64,000 bases of DNA from Branchiostoma floridae. Taxonomy: Eukaryota; Chordata; Leptocardii; Amphioxiformes; Branchiostomatidae. Where the stretch lies: contig NC_049987.1 of NCBI RefSeq assembly GCF_000003815.2, forward strand, positions 11,271,049 to 11,335,048, read 5' to 3'. The notes below the pieces were generated by a model. The model was given only the letters and a program-made list of their open reading frames with translations, was not told the DNA's origin and searched no databases. Of the stretch, positions 1 through 10,200 are shown one piece after another. The translations under genes were made by a program, and so were the position numbers. Position 1 is the first letter of the stretch. The number at the start of each line of letters is the position of its first letter.

Positions 1-791
1 AATGCCTTCATCACATTACTTTAATGTACAGTTCTCAAAGTCTTTATTGCTGTGCTGCGCAAAATGATAGCACACACAATGGATATACTATGCACGCCTT
101 CTGGCTGACTGAAAATCGTATCAATCGTATTTGTCTCGACCAACGCGGTCACTGTAACCTACTCCCAAGCTCCCTTCAAATGCTGGGGAAAACGTTATGT
201 TAACATTATGCCCAAACCGTAAGATATAACATCCCTTTGAGAGGTGAATTTTTGTCCGCAGAATCTTGAAATTTCTCAAACATTGCAATCATCATTTACA
301 GTGATGCAATCATGATTTTTATTGACATTATATGTTATATGTTGTGTATGTTACAAACTGTATGTGTCCAAGTATTATGTGTATTACTCCTGGAAGAGTA
401 GTTGTTGCAATGATATGTCAACAACTAAAGGAGTCAATGAACAATAAACAATAAACAGTCATTAAGTGTTGATCGATTTTGAAACAGTTACAATGGTCCA
501 TGCCAAACGTCACACTTAGCGGAGAGGCGAGAGGTATCTGTGCGTTCTTTGTGTAGTCCCTACCAAATTCTATATTTTACTCGGGAAAAATGGCCTAATA
601 GTGTGAAATAATACGCCTGAGTCTTGAGGAGTCATCAGAGCATATTAAATATTGTTTTGACATTGTACTCCTATATACTAGTTGTCGGCTTACTTTTCTG
701 ACATATCATTTAGTCTTTTTAGCCATTTTTTCTGATTTCCAAGCAACCTATGGAGTCTGGTAGAGATTTTGCTATATATATGTGCCTTTCC
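1..791. other. no gene recognised; 5' flank or intron of the plus-strand receptor
   Basis: AT-rich sequence without a convincing coding stretch. The first visible receptor exon at 1027 starts in the middle of a codon and inside the ligand-binding domain, so the exon or exons for the signal peptide must lie upstream of the window. This stretch is then most simply an intron. Confidence 0.5.
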
Positions 792-1052
792 TTACTCCCC
801 GTTTGTGGTTTCCCTAAGGTACAATGGCTATGACCAGTGCGGCCATTACTCCCCGTTTGTTTTCCCTAAGGTACAATGGCTATGACCAGTGTGGTCCTTA
901 CTCCCCGTTTGTTTTCCCTAAGGTACAATGGTTATGACCAGTGTGGTCCTTACTCCCCGTTTGTTTTCCCTAAGGTACAATGGTTATGACCAGTGTGGTC
1001 CTTACTCCCCGTTTGTTTCCCCTAAGGTACAATGGTTATGACCAGTGCGGCC
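792..1052 (+). repeat. five-copy 52-54 bp tandem array that copies a splice acceptor and exon start
   Basis: Units start at 792, 846, 898, 950 and 1002. Each has a pyrimidine-rich run, a CCCTAAG acceptor and the first roughly 25 bases of the exon (GTACAATGG...CAGTG). Only the last copy runs on into the full exon. The unit is not a multiple of three, so extra copies would shift the frame if included. Confidence 0.9.
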
Positions 1053-1251
1053 CTCTCCTGGGACCGTCCCGTGTCCAGCGCCTCCTGGCCATGGCTCAGG
1101 CCGTGGATGACGTCAACAACAATCCCGACATCCTCTCCGGTGTGACGCTGGGTTACGCCATCTTCGACACCTGTTCCCGAGAATCCATCGCGCTGAACCA
1201 GAGCCTCAACTTCATCCAACATCACTGTGATAAAAAAGTGTCCTGTCAGAG
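1027..1251 (+). CDS. plus receptor exon 1 (visible): N-terminal lobe of the Venus-flytrap
   Basis: Encodes YNGYDQCGPLLG, then LLAMAQAVDDVNNNP and GVTLGYAIFDTCSRES, the usual N-terminal lobe signature of mGluRs. The acceptor is CCCTAAG at 1020-1026. The only donor whose phase fits the next exon is GCAAGA at 1252 (CAGAG|GCAAGA), a GC-type donor. Confidence 0.75.
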
Positions 1252-4200
1252 GCAAGAACAGTTTTTTTTTATTAGGCCATGTTAATTTGGATGACATCCT
1301 TACGTGTAATCAATTTTCGGCCATTTTTAGAAAATATAAAGTTTTCAATCATACTGTAAATAAACCTTGTCTAAAGCAGCATCAAAATGAGCAAACATAT
1401 ACCATGTCGTAGACTACAAAATATAACGAAAACGCATAAATGTCATAGAATCCCAAAGTCTATTTTAAGACCAAAGAAGAATATGCGAAAGACCAAACAA
1501 GATTAGAAGTAAAAAGCCGCAAGAAAAAGTAACTTAAACTGGAGGGGATAATGTTAAATACATGCTAGAGATTCTTGATGTAAATGTAAAAAAGAATTAT
1601 TTCTTCCCATATCACTACCTGAAAAATATCGCCATCGGCGGAATTTTGTTTCTGATTGATTTTGATCTAATGAAGAGCTCCAAGATCAAATGATTAATGA
1701 ATCTCCTCGTTGCTGTGATATCATCTGCCCTTCTAATTCTTCTTGGGTTCTAGTAATAGAATATGACGTCAGTATACTTTTGCCTTATTACCCCGGCAGA
1801 TATTCCAACCTGGTAGGAGTGGTGGGTGCGTCATTCAGTACGTCATCAATGCTGGTCTCGCACGTTCTCGCGTTACAACAGGTAAGTCACGCATTGTCAG
1901 CTTTATTTTTGTGACCATATAACCAAAAGCTTTCCTGCCTCAACGTATCAGCCTTTAAAACATAATAATTAGATAATTCAACAAATGTTTGCCAAAGTAG
2001 TAAGATGAATCTTTTCCCAGATCCCGATGATCAGCTACATCTCCACCAGTCACCTGCTGTCGGACAAGACGCAGTACCCATTCTTTCTCCGCACAGCAAC
2101 ACCTGACAACTTGCAGGTAAATTAGTTGAAACTCCTACATTTTGGCAATAGTATCTCCCAACGAAAAAGATGCCCGCTCAAAGAAAACACGCCTTAGTCC
2201 CTCTCAAAGCATTAAACGTAGCTGGTTTGGAGCTACAGATAGGTTTGACTTCTTAAAGAAAATTCTGCAAACTGCTTGCGATTGGATAAGCTTTGCGAAA
2301 CTGTATATATTTGTAGGGAAAAAAGGAACCTTACGTTGATGCCAAACACGTCACCAGTATGACTTTTCTAGTTAACAATGCCCTTTACTTTGTAACAGGC
2401 AGAGGCGATTGTTGACCTTTTGCAGTACTTTAACTGGACGTACGTGTCGCTCGTGTACTCCGATGGAGGATATGGATTTGAAGGTGAGTTTGAAGGACGG
2501 AGTGAATTCCGTAACGTGCGACTTTTTCCAGACAAATACATAATTTATGACACTTATCGACTTCGTTTTGCCGTCTGTAGGGATGCGTTCCTTACAGGAG
2601 GAGGTTGGACAGACAGACATCTGTATCGCCACCATCCAGCAGATCTGCAGGAGCTCCACAGAAGGTGAAGCAGAGAATGTCATCAGGAAACTGCAGTCCT
2701 ACGCAGAGGTAGGCGAGTCCCGCGTCTTTATGCTGATTGCATTGTTTGCGATGTGTCTGTTTGTTTGTTTGCTTGCGTGTCCGTGGTTATTTGAATACAA
2801 CACTAGTATCATGACTGAAAAAGAAAGTCGAATTTGAGGACAAAATGCCTCCGCAGGATCGTTTCCACATGCTAGGCACTTCAGGAACACTGACCTCATT
2901 CCCTTCTTCAATTTCCTGCCATGTATCTGTTACCGAATTTGAACCAGTGGAATAAATACATTAGACAGAATCAGCAAGAAATTCAAAATGATTAGTAAAC
3001 AAAAATTCACAGAAACTGACAATATTTCGACGTACGTCGACGTACCTTTTTACATATTTTGTCAATCTCTTACAAGGCGCGAGTCGTCATCATGTTCACT
3101 ACCATCTTCGAAACCAACATGCTTCTCAGCGCCTCCTTGCGGCTGAACACGACAGGGCAGTTCGTGTGGGTGGGGAGTGACGGGTGGGGCACCACGACTG
3201 ACGAGTTGTCCGGGAACGAGTTAGCTGCTCTCGGCGCCATCACCTTCCAACCGGCCACGTGTGAGGGGAGCTTCGCGGCTTTCCACGTCGACAGGAACAA
3301 CCCCTGGCTAGGGGAGATGATCGGTTTGAGATTTAGCATATTGATACAATTACTAGTTATAACATTATGGTTAACACATCAACGTAACTCGATTTTACAT
3401 CAACAGTCATAACTACGTGTAAAACACTAATCCAAGGTCACACAAGTGGGTCCAAAGTTGGTCTTGAACTTCATCTTCCCAACACCTATGTCATTATGAT
3501 CCTTCCAGACGCTAAAAAGTTATGCTGACCACAAATATTCGGAAACACAAACACACAGACAGATAGGCAGACAGACAGAAAGAAAGAATGAATGAAAGAG
3601 AGACAGACAGACAGACAGACAGATAGAAAGAGACTCACACACACAAACACATACACACCAAGATATATATTTCCATTTTCATGGAGGTAATTACATATTA
3701 TTCTTCAAAATGGCGTTGTTGTTCCCTAGCGGCTGGTATGATCCAGAACACGACCTGTAACCTGACCACAGACGCCTGTCACACCGTCATGGCGGCGGAG
3801 ACAGACGATTCCATCGTGCACTACGTGAGGGACGCCGTGTTTGCATATGCGCATGCGCTGGACTCCATGATGAAAGCGTGTGGCCAGAGAGTTGACTGTC
3901 TTCTGGCATCTTCGTGTAGAGGAGTCACTTTAAGGTAATGATGGTGAATAGGACATTTTTTTCTTTTTCTTATGAATGGACAAAAGTTCTATAATCTGCA
4001 GTCTTATCAGTAGTCGTTATACGCCTGTCACATTTGGCGAAAATCGATCGGACGACGATTCTGCACCAATCGCCCGAGCCTCCCTTATAATAATAACTTT
4101 ATTGCACAACAATTGTACAATGGGTATTAAGTGACAAAGTGTTCAAACCATCTCGCTGCACGCACGCAACATAACATTTCTTCTTGTCTAAATGTAGTCT

Positions 4201-7200
4201 TAGGTGCAGGCTGGAAAATCATTTGATTTAAACAGGACTTTATCTATGCCAGCGATATATCACAAAAAATCGGAGCATTGTTGTATCTTGTTGTAACAGT
4301 GAAAAATAAAAGCTAGAAAACTATGTTTCATCCATCCGAATTTATCATCTTTATAAATGGTAACACAGACATTTGCCACACTCCCACTGTTTCAATATCA
4401 TTCAACAACTCTTACACATGTCTTCCCCACCCCAGGGACACTCTACTGAACTCCACGTTTGACGGCTCGTGCGGCCGGGTGAAGTTCGACTCTAACGGTG
4501 ACGTCATGGGCAAGTATGACGTCAGGAACCTCCAGCGGCGAGCTGACGGCGGTTTTGAGCACGTGATCATCGGGAAGTGGGACTCCATCGACCGCTCCAT
4601 CAGTGTGGACCTGGACAGAATCGTCTGGAACTGGACCCAGGCACCGACCTACCCATATAACCACGAGTATCCGCATTATCATCATAAGCCCGGATCTTCC
4701 GGTAAGCTCTCTTAAAACCAAAACGTACGGTACATTGTAATAAGGCATTCTTAGAATATTCCCAAACCATCTGATTTGAAATGAGATACAGTGAAGAGAA
4801 TCAAATTCTCTGGAGATTATTAAATGTTCGAGAGGTAGTAGAGCAAGCAGCAATTCTTTTATTCAAGAAGATAACATGAAAAAATGCGAATAAAACTACA
4901 GAAATAAAGTGGCGTCGAGCTCAGATCTTAACAACTTATGTGGGTCAGCCGTCATCAGCTTGCATAGCCTGCCTAGGCTGGCCCAGTGTAATGATTTGTT
5001 GTCATTTTCAATAAATAAATAACAACTTATATCAACGCCGCCTCTTGTACAATGGAAAGTATCAAACAAGACCATTAAACTTTGTAAATACATGTAGTAA
5101 ATGAATAAATACATGAAGTTTTGCGTGAGTTCAAGCAGTGATTGGCACCGTCCGAGGTTATTTTCAGGCACAAAGGACGTGGACCCGTCCGACCCCGATG
5201 TTCTGTGGGTGCCGAAGTCTGTGTGCAGCGAGCCGTGTCCAGAGGACCGCCAGCGGGTCCAGCTGCCCAACCCGTGCTGCTGGGACTGCGTCCCGTGTCC
5301 GCACAACCACGTCGTGGTCAACGGGACCAGCTGCGTCCAGTGTTCGCTTCTGGAGACTGTAGACGCTAATGGTAGGAAACAGGGTTGTAGCCAGCACCTG
5401 TCCTTCAGTCCTTTGGAGGAATTTTGCAGCTGGGGACTGAAAAAAGTTTTCCCCATTCCGTCCCCTGGGACAGACAAAAATTGATATGTAAAGATATTAA
5501 AAAAACTGAAACCCATGTGTTCTTCTTCACCAAAACAGATGCCATCGAAGAGCTTTGTGTACAAGCAAAATTTGGACCTCATAATGCAGGAAATAGTGTT
5601 TCAGAGGGTCTTGATTTAAACATTTTCTGGGACCCAGACCCCCTAGAAATGACGCGCAACGTCACGCCATGCCTTCGGTGCTCGATAGGATTCCCATTCA
5701 AAATCAAGGGGACTGAAAATGATTTCAGGCTGGCTACAACCCTGGTAGGGGATACCATTGAAATCAGATTTTTAGCCAGGGACAGCTGAGAATCTGTTCG
5801 ACAGCCAAGGCAGTTCTTCCCAAGTCAATTGACTAGCTGGGTCGGCAAACTCTCCCTCACTGGTGGGTGTGCTTGGCCAAGGTCCTGCCTTGGCTTCCGA
5901 ACAGATTCTCTGCCGTCCCTCGCTAAAAACCTGATTATATTTCTGGAGTAGGTTGGGGACTGGCGTTTTGCCTTGTATCTCAGCTTGTGAGCGGTACGTT
6001 GTTGCTTGATTGTAACATCCCATTTAGCAATCGGTTTTTACCAAGACATTAGCATAATTTACTTTACTTACGCTTGTTTCTGATCACCGTTTACAGAATG
6101 CGTGACTATCCCACCAGTGTGGCTCTCACACAGCTCCTACACAGGCACCATACTCACGGCCATCTCGCTAGGGGGCGCAGTCAGCACTCTAGTGGCTTTC
6201 TTCGTCTTCGTGACGCACCACGAGCACCCGCTCATAAAGGCGAGTCACATCATTTTGCACGTCTTAAAACTTTACGTGCACTATCATATACATATTTGTG
6301 AATACATTCGCCATCAGGTCTTTTCTGATTTGTCCTACGTTCACAGTGCTTACAGCAGCTTGCACATAAAAAGTATAGAGGTAGGCACTCCTCAGTCTCG
6401 TAAGACCACAAGTAGTACTGAATTCTACACAATGTTATTGTTTGTTTTTGCGCATTAATTTGGGCGTCTTAATTCTTAGAGGCAAGTCTCTGCTTTTCTA
6501 TCTCCCGTTTTAAACCTCTCCAATTTCTTTTTTTTCATCGCAAAAATTCCTGTTTGCTGAAAGTGACTCCCATGTTCATATCAATGCCCTTCAAGTCCCA
6601 TTTGATAACATCCTTAAAACGCAGGTGTATTTTGTACCTACACAGTTACTAGTGTTTTGTATTTCTATTTCTCCAGGCGTCGAACAAGCACCTGAGTCGG
6701 CTGATCCTACTGGGTCTGTTTGAAGGTTACGTTCACGTCCTGGTCATCTGTTGGAAGCCGACCTACGTCACGTGTCTCATCAACAGACTGATGTTTGGGG
6801 CAGACTTCACTCTTATTTATGCACCGCTTCTCACCAAACTTAACCAGGTAAACCATAACTTAACCAGGTAAACCATAACTTAACCAAACTTAACCAGGTG
6901 AACCATCAGGATGTACACTCATCTACGCACCCTTCTAACCAAACTCAACCAGGTAAACCATCATCAGATTTTACACTCATCTACAGACCCCCAAACTCAA
7001 CCAGGTAAAACATAAAGCTTTACATTCAGCCTCTACGCACCACTTTTCACCTACCAAACTCAACCAGGTGGCAGTTTGAAATGACCCAAATCTTATGTCA
7101 CACATCCAGACCGGAAGTGTGACGTCAGTAATGGGTCAAAGGTGCTTGGAACATAATGTTAACTACCATCACAGATGAACTTGCATTCCGGTATCGCATT

Positions 7201-10200
7201 CCGTTGAAACTGACCTGGTAATACGAAGTGTAAGGTTTGCCGTGTGTGTTGCAGGTGTACCGTATCTTCAGCGGTGCCAGCTCATCTGTCGTCAAGCCGA
7301 GGTTCATCGGGTCTCACGCGCAGGTGTTCATCAGTGTGCTGCTCGTCCTCATACAGGTATAATGACTTATCCTAATGTCAGTCTAAAACATGGCGTTCTC
7401 TCTTTTTTCCTCACTGCAGGCTATGGTATAGACATACCATTTTCTTCTACACCCATAAAATCCGATAAATAGTCGGACGTTTGCCGTCTACGTTACAAAA
7501 CATAAACGTCACCCTGGGGCTGTACATAACAGTAGATTAAATCACATTTGTGCCACTGCTGACATTTTTATGAAGCCACGGGACATACTCTCAAACTCAA
7601 ATCTAGCATTGATAAGCATTTTGCATGTGTCTGTATCACGTGTTTGTATGGAGTTTTAGGTCTGGTATTTCTAACTTGTCATCGTATGCAAAAATGATCA
7701 TCTCAAGAATAACGCTGGCGTGCCGTTGACTGTAATAGCGGTGTGTTAGAGAAACATTAATAATATCAATCTCCAGGCAGGTGTATCAATCGGGCTTGCT
7801 TTGTGGGTCTTTTGTGGACTTTATGACCTGTTCAGAAAAAAAAGAGAGGGGTGTAATATCGCTAAACAGGCCACACAATTCCCAAAAAATACAACTTCAC
7901 TAAAACCTCAGAATATAGCGCGTACATAATTATACAGGACAATGCAATTGAGAAGAAATATTTCACAGGAGTATTTCGATGCTGTCACCTATCCATGATC
8001 TTTGCATTAGGTAAACGTCCTCGCCATAGGTCTGTGGTGTTGTCGGACTTACTTAAATGGTTAGCTGTTAAAGGGGCATTCCACTCCAGAAGGGAGTCTT
8101 GTTTTTCAATAGATAATGTGTCAATGAATACAAAATCAGCCGAATTCACCTTGGGATGAATTGCGCAATGTTTGTTTTGTAAAACAATATGACACTCAAT
8201 AACCCCATGCAGACCCTTCCCATGCATTCCCTATACGCATAGACACTTTGTTTATCGTGCATATTTTCGGAATAAATGAGGTTCGCTAAGCATACCGAGA
8301 AAGCAAATTGCTCATAAGATAGCAAAGAATACAAGAACAAGACGAGATTTCTTAGCAAACCTGAAATTAGTTTTGTAACCGTACCTAAAAGTTTTGCATT
8401 GTATTCAGCCATAGGATTAATTCATTTAGAGGGTACTCTGGGAGTTTAGTAGAAGACTGAATGCTTTTGAGGCACGTGGAGCAACTGGGTACTTGATCGT
8501 ATAATGTGAAGTAGTATGCATATATTACTTCCTAAAATTGATATCTATCGGAAAATAACACTCCCGTGTGGAGTGGAATGCCCCTTTAAAGTTGAAACAT
8601 GAAAGAAACACTTTATAATTGTTTCGCGACATTTACTATCTCCGTCATTGGAAACGAGCGATGAGTGAAATACGATAGTTTCAAACAAAGACCGGTATTG
8701 GCCGTTATCTGTCAAGGTTTTGATCCCATTTAACGCCTTACCGCCCTGCTATTGGTTGATCGCTCACAGTTCGCACGGCAATCCCTCTCCTGTTACTCTC
8801 TACTGCCCAAACGATTTGCACTGACGTCATGTCTCACGCGGGTGGTCTCTTGCTCATTCAGCTAACTCACCGGATCACAAAATCTAATAACGTCGGAATA
8901 TCAGCGAATCCATAATCCAAACATCCGTCACCCTACGGCTTTTATAAGTAAAAAATCAAGAAGTTTCACACCATCGAAGAACGATCGGTAATGCTACGTG
9001 AAGCCGATGCTTAATGTCTCCTAGGAAATAAAAATATACACATATAAGTCCCTACTGTAAATCGGGTTTCCCCTGTGTATCATTGCATTAAAGATATTTT
9101 CAAGAAAAATCTATAAACTGGCCGGTTTTGCAAAAGTAGAGGCTACGTGTGCTTATCAGTCTAATTGTTAGAAAATTTGTAAGAACGAGTTTGAATTGGC
9201 TCATTATTTGGAAAAAGAAGAAGTTTAGAAATTCGGCCTTTGTGACCAATGTGGGTCTCTAAATGGCAGATAGATATGTTTGTTTGTTTGTTTGTTTGTT
9301 TGTTTGTTTGTTTGTATTGCATACCCGTTATGGCGTTACATACCAGGTTTGTACTGAAGAGTACAAGTTTAATATCCAGACAGCTTTAATTGATCTACTC
9401 ACAACGGGATGGTCCCCTTACTTTGCGATAAGTGTGGTGGATTCTTTTACGTGTTTCAGCTGTGGATCTCATAAAACAAGGGACCTTTCAAGACCTTTAG
9501 GGGAGACGGTCCTAACTCCTAACCGATCGATGCTAGGTACTCATTTACACCAGAATAGAGCGAGGAAAGCCTTTGTCAAGTGTCTTTCCCCGGGACGGGG
9601 CATATGAACGGATTCAAACCCAGAACCTCTGGGTTACGGGCAAAACACCCTGCTGTTACGCCAGACGACCTCACATGGGCTTTTTGCACACTACGAAATT
9701 GCATTCGCCATATTGACAGTATTACATATTGTGTTGTGTCCAGCTTCTTCTGACGTCCGTCAACCTGATCCTGACCCCAACAAAGGTCATGTCCGTGCCC
9801 ACCGGAAGTGGCGACGAACGAGGAGTGGAGTTGGCCTGTCTGACGTAAGAACGTTAACAGTCAGCATTTCTTTTCTTCAAAATGATTCAGATAAGTTTGT
9901 CGATAGTAGGGGAGACACTCATTATCATGCAGGTGAAATTTCAGCTTCCTACAATAGTTATATTATAAGTGGGTCAGATCTACAGGAACTTGACAAGCTT
10001 CAAATCAATTCAGTTGCTCATAATAATCAGAACAACAAAATGAATTATTTCAATCATAGAAGGATATATGCCTTTACCTTTTTGCCAATTTTCAACACAT
10101 TCTATGGAAAAATTAGCCTGTTATAAAATCAATGGCATTACTTTATGAAGGCTCTTTATAGGAACAGAAAATAACGTACAATGATATGTTCATTTAGTAC

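Noticed and set aside
5424-5789. 121-codon open frame in intron 9 of the plus receptor
   Set aside because: Overlaps the foldback element and lies between well-phased exons; no recognisable domain.
7985-8412. Two minus-strand open frames
   Set aside because: Lie inside the TTAA MITE; no transposase motif.
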